Shown here: positions 23,836-32,344 of the stretch, piece after piece
How the letters are laid out: the number at the start of each line of letters is the position of its first letter
Numbering within the stretch: the stretch's first letter is position 1
Assembly (NCBI GenBank): GCA_904398315.1
Contig: CAJFPD010000031.1
Coordinates: 1-48,683, forward strand
From: Candidatus Alangreenwoodia gallinarii
GTDB taxonomy: Bacteria > Bacillota > Clostridia > Peptostreptococcales > Anaerovoracaceae
Length of the DNA stretch: 48,683 nt
Direction of reading: 5' to 3'
Made by a program: the position numbers and the translations under genes
Notes under the pieces: generated by a model
Told to the model about the DNA's origin: nothing
Seen by the model: the letters and a program-made list of their open reading frames with translations, nothing else
Database searches by the model: none

Positions 23836-24879
23836 TTACCTGTCTTTGCTTTCCTCTTTTTCCTGAAGTCTGAGCTGGCCGCAGGCAGCGCTGATATCCG
23901 ATCCGAGTTCTCTGCGTATCGTCACGGGAATCCTGTATTTCTGCAGAATTTCCGCAAATTTTTCCGCCTTTTTCCGGGTGGTGCCCGCAAATCCGCTCTC
24001 TCTTACCCGGTTCAGCGGAATGAGATTAACATGACACAGCATCCCCTTCAGCCGGACAGACAGCTTCCGTGCATCCTCCTCCGCATCATTGACTCCGTCG
24101 ATCAGGGCGTATTCAAAGGTAATCCTGCGGCGGGTCATTTCCGTATACTGCCTGCACACATTCAGAAGTTCCGCCATACTATATGAAGAAGCTACCGGCA
24201 TCAGAATCCTCCGCTTTTCATCATCTGCAGCGTGCAGCGAAACCGCCAGACTGACCTGCGGCATATCCCGGGCGAAGCTGAGAATTTTCGGAAGCAGTCC
24301 GCAGGTGGACACTGTGATATTCCGCAGGCTGATGTCCGGACCGTTCTGATCATGCAGGATGCGTATGGCCCGGATCAGTTCATCGTAATTGTCAAAGGGC
24401 TCTCCTGTTCCCATGACGACAATATGTCCGATACGTTCTTGCGCATCGCGGCTCATGGAAATCATCTGATCCACGATTTCTCCCGCCGTCAGATTTCTCT
24501 GAAGGCCGTCTGCTCCGGAAGCGCAAAAGGCACATCCCATCCGGCAGCCGGCCTGAGAGGACAGGCAGGCTGTATTGCCATACCGGTACTTCATAAAGAC
24601 GCTCTCAACCGCTGCCCCTCCTCTTACCTGAAAGAGATATTTCCGGGTACCGTCTTTTTCGGATATCTGCCGTCTGATCTGGCGTACGGAACCGATCTCG
24701 GCGCACCCGTCCAGGCGACTTCGCAGTTCCTTCGGAAGTTCTGTCATCTCTTCAAAGGAGATGGCTCCTTCATAGATTCTTCGGAAAATCTGCTGTGCCC
24801 GGAATTTTTTTTCACCCAGGCTTTCGACCCATTTCTGCATCTCTTCCAGCGTCAGATCCTTCAGCTGCTGTTTTTCCAT
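23836..24879 (-). CDS. rlmN: 23S rRNA (adenine2503-C2)-methyltransferase RlmN
   Basis: A 347-aa radical-SAM methyltransferase that methylates C2 of A2503 in 23S rRNA (and A37 of some tRNAs). The cluster motif CRMGCAFC lies near residue 114, GTGEPFDNY is the SAM-binding motif, VSTCGLLPKI follows, and the methyl-carrying catalytic Cys is in AACGQL near the C-terminus. N-terminal helical domain with FRAQQIFRRIYEG is typical. It starts 36 bases after the ileS stop and is probably co-transcribed with it. Confidence 0.96.
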   Translation of the reverse strand: MEKQQLKDLTLEEMQKWVESLGEKKFRAQQIFRRIYEGAISFEEMTELPKELRSRLDGCAEIGSVRQIRRQISEKDGTRKYLFQVRGGAAVESVFMKYRYGNTACLSSQAGCRMGCAFCASGADGLQRNLTAGEIVDQMISMSRDAQERIGHIVVMGTGEPFDNYDELIRAIRILHDQNGPDISLRNITVSTCGLLPKILSFARDMPQVSLAVSLHAADDEKRRILMPVASSYSMAELLNVCRQYTEMTRRRITFEYALIDGVNDAEEDARKLSVRLKGMLCHVNLIPLNRVRESGFAGTTRKKAEKFAEILQKYRIPVTIRRELGSDISAACGQLRLQEKEESKDR

Positions 24880-24915
24880 TTTTTCCTCTTTCCGCCGTCC
24901 GGCCGCAATCTTCTG

Positions 24916-27900
24916 TCAGCCCAACCGGCGGACGGAAATTCCTGCCTTATGGCCGTTCAGGCTGTATTCCTCCGGCAGACCGTCCGCATAGAGGAAGCTG
25001 TCAGACAGTGTTTCCTTCATGATATAATCCCGATACGCTTCCAGAGCTTCTTTCGCCTCTTCGTCACACGTAACGGAGAGCTCGATGTGATCCATCATAT
25101 CGAAGTCTTTCTGCTTTCTCAGCTGCTGAACTTTCGAAACAAGTTCCCGTGCCAGGCCTTCCGCCAGAAGTTCCGGCGAAAGCTGTGTATCGAGGAGAAC
25201 GAAGACGCCTCTTTCCGTACCGACAGCAAAGCCCTCTTTCGCAGTCACACGTACATCTACCAGATCCGCCGGAATTTCGGTCTCTTCCCCGCCCAGTCTG
25301 AGCAGAATTTTTCCGTCTGTCCCCAGCTTTGCGATCATCTCCTTAGCATCTGCTGCCGCCAGCGCTTTTCCGAATTCGTTCACTTTCTTACCCAGTACAG
25401 GTCCTGCTTTGCGGAAATCAGGCTTCAGGACGTAATCCAGATAGGTATCCATTTCCTTTTCAAAGACCACATCCTTCACATTCAGCTCTTCCATGATGAG
25501 CGATTTCATGTCGGAGAGCTGCGCCTCGTAGCGGCTGTCCAGAAGGATTTCGCGCAGAGGCTGGCGCACCTTGATCTTTTCCTTCTCTCGCTCTCCTCTG
25601 CCCAGCGTCACGACGGTGCGCACCAGTTCCATCTTTTCCTCCAGGCTGTCATCGATCAGAGATTCATCCGCCTTCGGGAAAAATGCCAGATGAACGGACT
25701 CCTCCCCTGTCAGCTTCGTGTAAATCTCATCCGACAGGAACGGCGCGAACGGAGCCGACAGAAGCGCCACGCCCTTGAGCAGTTCATACGTCGTCAGAAA
25801 GACAGCCTGTTTGTCTTCCGTCATCTCTTCCGCATAAAATCTCCGGCGCGCTCTGCGGATATACCAGTTTGAGAGATCTTCCGACACGAATTCCGTAATC
25901 TTTTTTACAGCTTTCATGTGTTCATAGTTGTCCATATCCGCCGTCACATCGCGCACGAGTCTGTTGTACTTCGACAGAACCCAGCGATCCAGCTCGCTGC
26001 GATGTGCATAAGGGACATCCATTCCGGACAGGTCGATGTCATCCGTATTGGAATAGAGCACAAAGAAATTATATACATTTCTCAGCGTTCCGAAATACTT
26101 ACTCTGGATTTCCATCACGCCGTCTTCATCGAAGCGCGTCGGTGACCAGGCAGGAGACGTATAGAGGAGATACCATCTCGCCACATCCGCACCGTACTTA
26201 TCGAAGAGTGCGAACGGATCTACCGTATTGCCCTTCGATTTCGACATCTTTTTTCCATCTTTATCCAGAATCAGGTCGTTGACGAGGACATTCCGGTACG
26301 GGGCTTTTCCCGTGAGGAAGGTGGAAATCGCCAGCAGCGAGTAGAACCATCCGCGGGTCTGATCGATTCCTTCACAGATAAAGTCCGCCGGGAAATTTTC
26401 CTCAAAGACATCCTGATTTTCAAACGGATAGTGAAGCTGCGCGAACGGCATGGAGCCGCTGTCAAACCAGCAGTCCATGACCTCCGGTATTCTCGTCATC
26501 GTCTTTCCGCAGACCGGACATGTCAGATGGACGTCATCCACATAAGGGCGGTGCAGCTCGATATTCTCGTCAATATCCTCCTGAGCGCGTTCCGCCAGCT
26601 CCGCTCTGGATCCGATGCATTCCACGTGTCCGCATTCGCATCTCCAGATCGGAATCGGCGTTCCCCAGTAACGATTACGGGAAATCGCCCAGTCTTTAAC
26701 ATCTGCCAGCCAGTTGCCGAAGCGGCCCTCCCCGACAAAAGGAGGATGCCATTTTACCGTATTGTTGTTTTCCACCAGCTGGTCTCTGAGCTTCGTCATT
26801 TCGATATACCAGCTCGGCTTCGCATAATAGATCAGCGGCGTTCCGCATCTCCAGCAGTGCGGATAGTTATGCTCCACCTTCTTCTTCGAGAAGATCTTGT
26901 CCTCCGATGCCAGCCACCTGATGATATCCACATCCAGTCCGTCCTCCATGACGAAGCGGCCGGCCCACGGAGTATCCGTATATTTTCCGTCCTCACCCAC
27001 AGGATTGAGAACCGGCAGATCGTATCTGCGGCCCACCTGATAGTCGTCTTCACCGAAAGCCGGTGCGATGTGGACGATGCCGGTACCTTCCTCGGTGCTG
27101 ACATAATCGGCGCAGGTGACGAAAAATGCTTTCTTTTCTGTGGAAAGAAACGGCATGAGCTGCTCGTATTCCATATACTCCAGATCTCTGCCCTTCATCT
27201 CCTGAAGAACGGTATACGTTCCCTCCTCCAGGACTTCATCCGCCAGAGCCTTTGCCACATAGTAGATGCTTCCGTCCTTTTCCGCCTTTACATAATCGAT
27301 CTCCGGTCCCGCCGCCAGCGCCACATTGGCTGCCAGCGTCCACGGCGTCGTCGTCCATGCCAGGAAATATTCATTTTCTGTCCCCTTTTTCCGGAATTTC
27401 GCCGTGATGGTCGTGGACTTGATCTCTTTATAGCCCTGCGCCACTTCATGGGAAGCCAGTCCCGTTCCGCACCGCGGACAGTAAGGCAGAATCTTGTGTC
27501 CTTCGTAGATCATTCCCGCGTCAAAAAATTTCTTCAGGATCCACCAGCCTGTTTCGATAAAATTGTTATCCAGCGTGATATATGGATGATCCAGATCGAT
27601 GAGATATCCCATGCGCTTCGACATGCTGCGCCACATACCTTCATATTCGAAGACGGATTCACGGCATTTTTCATTGAACTCCTTGATGCCGTATTTTTCG
27701 ATATCCTGTTTTCCGCTCATCTTCAGACGCTTTTCCACTTCGATTTCGACCGGAAGTCCGTGGGTATCCCATCCGGCCTTGCGCTTGACTTTATACCCCT
27801 GCATCGTCTTATAGCGGCATACAGAATCCTTGAGTGCCCGGGCGATCACATGATGAATACCCGGCTTTCCGTTTGCGGTAGGCGGTCCCTCGTAAAATAC

Positions 27901-28020
27901 AAAGGAAGGCTGTCCCTCCCTTTCCGTCACACACTTTTCCAGAAGATTTTCTTTCTCCCACCGGTCAGCCTGTTCATTCTGAACTTCACTGATCGGTCTG
28001 TCCGATAAATTTTCAAACAT
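24916..28020 (-). CDS. ileS: Isoleucyl-tRNA synthetase, IleS2-like with altered HIGH motif
   Basis: A 1,034-aa class I synthetase that charges tRNA-Ile. The N-terminal signature reads PTANGKPGIHHVIARALKD, so the usual HxGH is replaced by GIHH. The CP1 editing domain has the TTTPWTL region, the catalytic domain has KMSKSKGN near residue 600, and a long C-terminal part follows. The length and GIHH fit the IleS2 class; swapped HIGH residues of this kind have been linked to very strong mupirocin resistance in Priestia megaterium. The ORF-track start ten codons earlier is replaced by the ATG at 28020, which has AGGGAG upstream. Expression is controlled by a T-box leader. Confidence 0.96.
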   Translation of the reverse strand: MFENLSDRPISEVQNEQADRWEKENLLEKCVTEREGQPSFVFYEGPPTANGKPGIHHVIARALKDSVCRYKTMQGYKVKRKAGWDTHGLPVEIEVEKRLKMSGKQDIEKYGIKEFNEKCRESVFEYEGMWRSMSKRMGYLIDLDHPYITLDNNFIETGWWILKKFFDAGMIYEGHKILPYCPRCGTGLASHEVAQGYKEIKSTTITAKFRKKGTENEYFLAWTTTPWTLAANVALAAGPEIDYVKAEKDGSIYYVAKALADEVLEEGTYTVLQEMKGRDLEYMEYEQLMPFLSTEKKAFFVTCADYVSTEEGTGIVHIAPAFGEDDYQVGRRYDLPVLNPVGEDGKYTDTPWAGRFVMEDGLDVDIIRWLASEDKIFSKKKVEHNYPHCWRCGTPLIYYAKPSWYIEMTKLRDQLVENNNTVKWHPPFVGEGRFGNWLADVKDWAISRNRYWGTPIPIWRCECGHVECIGSRAELAERAQEDIDENIELHRPYVDDVHLTCPVCGKTMTRIPEVMDCWFDSGSMPFAQLHYPFENQDVFEENFPADFICEGIDQTRGWFYSLLAISTFLTGKAPYRNVLVNDLILDKDGKKMSKSKGNTVDPFALFDKYGADVARWYLLYTSPAWSPTRFDEDGVMEIQSKYFGTLRNVYNFFVLYSNTDDIDLSGMDVPYAHRSELDRWVLSKYNRLVRDVTADMDNYEHMKAVKKITEFVSEDLSNWYIRRARRRFYAEEMTEDKQAVFLTTYELLKGVALLSAPFAPFLSDEIYTKLTGEESVHLAFFPKADESLIDDSLEEKMELVRTVVTLGRGEREKEKIKVRQPLREILLDSRYEAQLSDMKSLIMEELNVKDVVFEKEMDTYLDYVLKPDFRKAGPVLGKKVNEFGKALAAADAKEMIAKLGTDGKILLRLGGEETEIPADLVDVRVTAKEGFAVGTERGVFVLLDTQLSPELLAEGLARELVSKVQQLRKQKDFDMMDHIELSVTCDEEAKEALEAYRDYIMKETLSDSFLYADGLPEEYSLNGHKAGISVRRLG

Positions 28021-28083
28021 ATCTGCTCTCCCTGCAAAAACATAAAACATAATAAACGGTAAACTCCCGAAACCCTGCGGCGC

Positions 28084-28251
28084 TTCGCTAAGTAATCCCC
28101 GCGTACATGATACCGGCCGCTCTTCCTCGCCCTCCGGTCTCAGTAAAATTCACGAAATCGGAGATTCCGGAATTTCTTGAGTAAGACCTGCCACGATTTT
28201 CTTTGAAAATCGGGTTAAGGCTTCATCGACTCGCGGGGTATCATAGTAAAA
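28084..28251 (-). repeat. Repeated structured element, copy B
   Basis: Read on the minus strand it begins TTTTACTATGATACCCCGCG and ends CATGTACGCG followed by CTTAGCGAA. ATGATACC pairs with GGTATCAT, changing an A-T pair of copy A to T-A with pairing kept. It also shares GGGCGAGGAAGAGCGG with copy A (GGGCGAAGATGAACGG) and has an extra 85-nt insertion with a CGATTTT/AAAATCG hairpin. It abuts the T-box terminator T-tract and fills the ileS leader. Confidence 0.7.
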
Positions 28252-28255
28252 AAAT

Positions 28256-28545
28256 CCCTGCATCCACAATGGATGCAGGGACGGAATGACCGCGGTACCA
28301 CCCTGTTAGCCTTTTCTTTTCCGCACAGAAGTGCGGCCGAAAAGACCTCTTCGGCTCTCTGCCTAACGCGCAGGAACGGATCTGACTACTGACCTCTGCG
28401 CAGACATGTGCAGACTGTTCACCAGACCGGCTCAGGAGTGATCTTCACGACATCCTCACCTGCAGGCTCTCACCTCATCCTGCTTCTCTGTAAGGCTGAA
28501 ATGGCGCTACTCTCTCCGTCACAGCTTTTTATCATACTGTAATTA
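28256..28545 (-). promoter_or_regulatory. T-box leader of ileS
   Basis: The minus strand carries a canonical T-box sequence AGGGTGGTACCGCGG at 28290-28304, followed by a 10-bp terminator stem CCCTGCATCC/GGATGCAGGG and seven Ts. Upstream is a long stem I with an AGAG-type and distal-loop region. GAAGATCACTCC contains ATC, an isoleucine codon, at the expected specifier position (28440-28442). Uncharged tRNA-Ile would stabilise the antiterminator and let ileS be transcribed. Confidence 0.95.
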
Positions 28546-28551
28546 TACTTT

Positions 28552-28579
28552 ATTCTAACCGAAACGGCTGAAAAGTCAA
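28552..28579 (-). promoter_or_regulatory. ileS T-box promoter
   Basis: TTGACT, a 16-bp spacer and TAGAAT on the minus strand, with transcription starting just before stem I. It lies between mrp and the T-box. Confidence 0.75.
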
Positions 28580-28599
28580 CCGAAAATATCGGTATCTCC

Positions 28600-29433
28600 T
28601 CACTCAAATCTGGCTTCCAGATCATCCGCCAGACCATCCAGCCAGTCACCTTCAAACAGCTCTATCATGCCGGCATCCACAGCAGCGGACAGTTTCGGAT
28701 CCACCGGAATCCGTGCTATACGGCTGATTCCGAATTTTTCCGCTGTCTCTTCGATATGGCTCTCTCCGAAAATGCTGTGCTTTGCACCGCAGTCCGGGCA
28801 CTGATAGTACGACATATTCTCCACAATGCCTAAAACGGGTATCTTCATCATCTCCGCCATCTTTACAGCTTTTTCCACAATCATGGAGACGAGCTCCTGC
28901 GGAGATGTCACTACGATGATGCCTTTTACCGGCAGTGACTGAAATACGGTGAGCGGAACGTCTCCGGTTCCCGGAGGCATATCGACGAACATATAGTCGA
29001 CATCTTTCCAGATCACATCTGTCCAGAACTGCTTTACCGCCCCTGCGATGACCGGACCTCTCCACACGACAGGATCCGTTTCGTCATCCAGGAGAAGATT
29101 TACCGACATCAGCTGGATGCCTGTCTTCGTATTGACAGGAAAAATCATATCCTCCGTGCCCGAGGCTTTTTCTGTCACCTGAAACGTCTTCGGAATCGAC
29201 GGACCGGTAATGTCCGCATCCAGAACGGCAGTACGCTTTCCTCTCCTCTGCATGATAACCGCCATCAGAGAGGTTACCAGTGATTTTCCGACACCGCCTT
29301 TTCCGCTTACGACAGCGATCACGTTTTTTACGTTTGAAAGCTCGTGAAGCGGTTCGATCATCGATTCCTGCTGTCTTTCCTCACAGCTGCTGTCCGCGCA
29401 GCCCGCGCAGTTGCTGTCACACGATGTGCTCAT
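28600..29433 (-). CDS. Mrp/NBP35-family Fe-S carrier ATPase
   Basis: A 277-aa P-loop ATPase thought to carry and transfer iron-sulfur clusters. The N-terminus has CDSNCAGCADSSC, a Cys cluster as in NBP35-like forms. The deviant Walker A is GKGGVGKS near residue 45, followed by DADITGPSIPK, MPPGTGD and the CPDCGAKHSIFG CxxC near residue 214. The ORF-track GTG start lies within the GAGGTGG site; the ATG at 29433 is preferred. It has its own consensus promoter overlapped by a palindrome. Confidence 0.92.
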   Translation of the reverse strand: MSTSCDSNCAGCADSSCEERQQESMIEPLHELSNVKNVIAVVSGKGGVGKSLVTSLMAVIMQRRGKRTAVLDADITGPSIPKTFQVTEKASGTEDMIFPVNTKTGIQLMSVNLLLDDETDPVVWRGPVIAGAVKQFWTDVIWKDVDYMFVDMPPGTGDVPLTVFQSLPVKGIIVVTSPQELVSMIVEKAVKMAEMMKIPVLGIVENMSYYQCPDCGAKHSIFGESHIEETAEKFGISRIARIPVDPKLSAAVDAGMIELFEGDWLDGLADDLEARFE

Positions 29434-29551
29434 ATTTTCCACCTCTTATCTCTTTCTCTTCATCTGTTCATCCGCTTTTTCAGAACAGCGAAAAAACTTC
29501 CCGCTGTTCTCCCGGCCTCTGCACCGGCTGAGGAGCTGAAGAACAGATATG

Positions 29552-29581
29552 ATTATACCGCCGTACGCCGTACGGTGTCAA
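29552..29581 (-). promoter_or_regulatory. mrp promoter with internal palindrome
   Basis: TTGACA and TATAAT, both perfect, are separated by 18 bp on the minus strand. The spacer contains the 15-bp palindrome CCGTACGCCGTACGG (29561-29575), a likely repressor site. The promoter lies only six bases beyond the recX stop. Confidence 0.8.
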
Positions 29582-29586
29582 TGACA

Positions 29587-30219
29587 TCACAGCTGTTCAA
29601 TCCTGCGCACCACATCATACACGATTCCCGGAGAAAATCCTGCTGACAGAAGGCGCCGTATCAGACGAGCCTTTTCTTTCTCTCTGTACCTGTATCTGGC
29701 GTTCCGGTCGGAACGGATGCTCTCATCCTGCGGTTCAAAATAGTCCAGCGCATCCGTCCCGGGCGGAAGAGTAGATGCCTCCTCCTGCAGCAGACAGATT
29801 TCCCCGTCCTCTCCGATCTCACAGCAGCCGGAAAGGCCGCATATCGACAGAGCTCTGCGCAGACACAGCATACCTTCATCCTCTTCTTCCATCATTTTAT
29901 CAAGAACCTGTTCCGCAGTCAGAGGATCGATTCCCTTTTCCTTCAGTCTGCGGGCCAGGACAAAACGCCCTTTTCCCGCTGAAATTCCGGAACGCACCAG
30001 AAGCTCTGCAAAACGCCGATCATCGAGAAGACCGCATTCCATAAGATCAGAGATCACCTTTTCAATCTCTTCTGCAGAATAAGACTTTCCGGCGAGACGA
30101 CTCCGCATTTCACTGACACTCCTGTCTCTGTAGTCCAGAAGCCGCAGCGCTGCTTCTCTCGCATCCTCCTGTCCGTTTTTCCGCCTGACCTTCCGGCGTT
30201 CTCTCATGTCAGTTTCCAT
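29587..30219 (-). CDS. recX: RecX-family regulatory protein
   Basis: A 210-aa protein with the three-helix RecX repeats: ALRLLDYRDRSVSEMRSRL, then LMECGLLDDRRFAELLVRS and GRFVLARRLKEKGI, and a final LIRRLLSAGFSPGIVYDVVR. RecX modulates RecA filaments. An acidic insert of about 60 residues with several Cys separates the second and third repeats, longer than usual. The start at 30219 has GAGGG upstream and overlaps the PPTase stop by 16 bases; the ORF-track start 13 codons earlier does not have a ribosome binding site. Confidence 0.85.
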   Translation of the reverse strand: METDMRERRKVRRKNGQEDAREAALRLLDYRDRSVSEMRSRLAGKSYSAEEIEKVISDLMECGLLDDRRFAELLVRSGISAGKGRFVLARRLKEKGIDPLTAEQVLDKMMEEEDEGMLCLRRALSICGLSGCCEIGEDGEICLLQEEASTLPPGTDALDYFEPQDESIRSDRNARYRYREKEKARLIRRLLSAGFSPGIVYDVVRRIEQL

Positions 30220-30815
30220 ATTTCCCTCTCTCTGTCCTTCATGCCGGCTCTGCAGCACAGGACGACATACAGATCCTCCGATATATCTGCCGTCAGAAAT
30301 TCCACAGTCGTATCTTCTGCCGTGATTTTTTTTCTGAAATATATCTCTCCGTCGGCACCGGCTGAAACGGTGGAAAAGAAAGACATTCCTCCTGCCAGCC
30401 CCGCTCCGGTATATTTCAGAAAAGCTTCCTTGCGCACCCAGATCTGCAGAAACAGCCGCTCAGCCTTCTCTGCCGGCAGCCGTTCCAGAAGTTCCGCTTC
30501 CTCTGCGGAAAAAAAACGTCTTCCGAGAGATATGGGGTTCCTTACGCGGCGTATCCTCTTTTCCGCGTCGATCCCGACTGCACCGAATTCCGCATCGCCG
30601 ACCGCACAGATCCACCAGTCAGCTGTATGTGTCACGGAAAACTCCACATTTTCCCGTTCCGAAAGAAACGGTTTCCCCGACGGGCTGCGCTTCACACAGA
30701 TATCATCGCAGATCGTCTTTCCCCGTTTCCGTTTCATATAACGGATCAGTGATCTTCTCAGATTTTCTCCGCTCCGTGCCGCTGCATCCGTACCACGGTA
30801 CCAGTAAATATCCAC
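30204..30815 (-). CDS. 4'-phosphopantetheinyl transferase (Sfp-type)
   Basis: A 203-aa enzyme that moves phosphopantetheine from CoA onto acyl or peptidyl carrier proteins. The family motifs are VGIDAEKRIR near residue 99 (usually GxDxE) and WVRKEAFLKYTGAGL near residue 128 (WxxKEA), with an FSVTHTADWWICAV strand before. It lies in a tight operon between the DnaJ-like gene and recX. No polyketide or peptide synthetase is in the window, so it may serve the acyl carrier protein of fatty acid synthesis. Confidence 0.88.
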   Translation of the reverse strand: MDIYWYRGTDAAARSGENLRRSLIRYMKRKRGKTICDDICVKRSPSGKPFLSERENVEFSVTHTADWWICAVGDAEFGAVGIDAEKRIRRVRNPISLGRRFFSAEEAELLERLPAEKAERLFLQIWVRKEAFLKYTGAGLAGGMSFFSTVSAGADGEIYFRKKITAEDTTVEFLTADISEDLYVVLCCRAGMKDREREIWKLT

Positions 30816-30851
30816 GCTGCTTTCACCTCCAACAGATCATCTCCCGTCAGA

Positions 30852-31484
30852 TCAGCAGCAGCAGAAAGGATTACAGCAGGCATTCAGGCAGATATTGGCC
30901 ATGCAGATATCAGAGCATGCATTGCCCGATCCCCTCGGGCCGCCGTACGGTGCACTCCTGTCATCATAGCGGACACCGCCGGAACTCAGATTCTGAGCGA
31001 GATTCCGGTACATCGGATTTCCGGGATCCATCGATGATGCTGTTTTCGCCTGCTCCATGGCGGCGTAATTGTTGCCGAGACCGGCATTGGCCAGCGCGCT
31101 GAGATAATACCACTCCGCCGTTCTGCGCGACATGCCGGACAGAACATTGAGCGCCTCCCGGAAATGACGCGTATTGATATAATTGGCTGCAGCCTGCAGA
31201 TGAAGTGTATATTCGTCTGTACCGCCCGCCTGCTGCCGCCCGGTATATCCGTACGCACCTCCGTACATTCCGCCGGATGATCTGCCGCCGTTTTTCCTTT
31301 CGTCCATAATCTGTTCATATGCCTGCTGAACCTCCGTAAATTTTGCGGCAGCCTGTTCCGCATCAGGCTTATTGATATTGGCGTCAGGATGATATTTTCT
31401 GCACAGCGTTCTGTATGCTTTTTTCACCTCATCATCCGACGCGCTGCGCGGAACGCCGAGCACTCTGTACGGATCAGCCATCAT
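30852..31484 (-). CDS. J-domain protein with Cys-rich C-terminus
   Basis: A 210-aa protein with an N-terminal J domain (DPYRVLGVPRSASDDEVKKAY, HPD in KYHPDAN near residue 36), a Gly-rich linker, a TPR-like helical region (HFREALNVLSGM, EWYYLSALANAGLGNN) and a tail of about 20 residues with eight cysteines ending PFCCC. J domains stimulate Hsp70 ATPase. The start codon at 31484 (two adjacent ATGs) follows AAGGA; the longer ORF in the track lacks support. It overlaps the upstream DUF5685-like gene by 11 bases, implying translational coupling. Confidence 0.85.
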   Translation of the reverse strand: MMADPYRVLGVPRSASDDEVKKAYRTLCRKYHPDANINKPDAEQAAAKFTEVQQAYEQIMDERKNGGRSSGGMYGGAYGYTGRQQAGGTDEYTLHLQAAANYINTRHFREALNVLSGMSRRTAEWYYLSALANAGLGNNYAAMEQAKTASSMDPGNPMYRNLAQNLSSGGVRYDDRSAPYGGPRGSGNACSDICMANICLNACCNPFCCC

Positions 31485-32343
31485 CGTATTCTGTTCCTTC
31501 CTTTCTTTTCTGTAATGTTCTCTTCCGTACCGCCGCCTCGTACTTCGACCAGACGCCTGCATACAGGATATTTCTCAATATTTCCGCATTTTCAATTACG
31601 GGAAGCCGTTCAAACTGTTCCGAGCATTCTGCGATCATCATCTTCAGGACAGAACCGCAACGCGCATCAAAATCCTCTCTTCCGTAAAAAGGCGCGAAAA
31701 CATTGAAGCGTCCCTTTCCGATATCCTCTCCGATATCATCGTAAGCATCCATCAGATAGATAAATTTTCCGAGATAAAATCCCATATGACGCAGCGTTTC
31801 CTCCCATACATCCTCCCGGAAAGCAAAGATCTCCGATGTGATTTTTCCGAATGTCCCTGCGGTCTCATCCAGAAAACCGGCTCCGCTCTGTCCGCTCTGC
31901 TCCAGTTCAGACAGCTCCCGGAGCGATCTTCGGATATTCTCCGATTTCTGCGGATATCTCCTGCTGATCTTCTTCACTTTCCCGGAGAGCAGCAGCGCTG
32001 CCGCACCCCGTACGATATTTCTGTCATCTTTCCAGTCGTCGAGGCATTTGTAGTAAAACAGAAGAACATTCATATCCGCAGCATAATCCGTAAATTCGTT
32101 CTGCCGCTCTCTGTGCCTGTGAAACGGATGAGCGGCGCACCGCCGGATACACTCCCGTGTTTCCGTATCATAAAGGCCGCTCAAAAGGATGACGAGAAAA
32201 GTCATATCATACCCCAGCGTCATCCTTCCTCTCATCCCGTAACCTTCATACAGTTTCCGGCACAGGCCGCAGTAATAGGAACGATAAATATCGTAATCCC
32301 TGAATTTCATCTCCGGCTTATCGATTGTAATATAACCGAACAT
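31474..32343 (-). CDS. DUF5685-like protein
   Basis: A 289-aa protein resembling the clostridial DUF5685 family, starting MFGYITIDKPEMKFRDYD with YYCGLCRKLYEGYG (CxxC) near residue 25, then helical segments with FTDYAADMNVLLFYYKCLDDWKDD and GKFIYLMDAYDDIGEDI. The Asp-rich helices resemble a prenyl-synthase-like helical fold, but no function is established. It is encoded in tandem with the J-domain gene, a pairing I recall for this family, so they may act together. Confidence 0.75.
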   Translation of the reverse strand: MFGYITIDKPEMKFRDYDIYRSYYCGLCRKLYEGYGMRGRMTLGYDMTFLVILLSGLYDTETRECIRRCAAHPFHRHRERQNEFTDYAADMNVLLFYYKCLDDWKDDRNIVRGAAALLLSGKVKKISRRYPQKSENIRRSLRELSELEQSGQSGAGFLDETAGTFGKITSEIFAFREDVWEETLRHMGFYLGKFIYLMDAYDDIGEDIGKGRFNVFAPFYGREDFDARCGSVLKMMIAECSEQFERLPVIENAEILRNILYAGVWSKYEAAVRKRTLQKRKEGTEYDDG

Positions 32344-32344
32344 A

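Noticed and set aside
26431-28008. 525-aa plus-strand ORF
   Set aside because: Antisense shadow of ileS with no ribosome binding site or motif.
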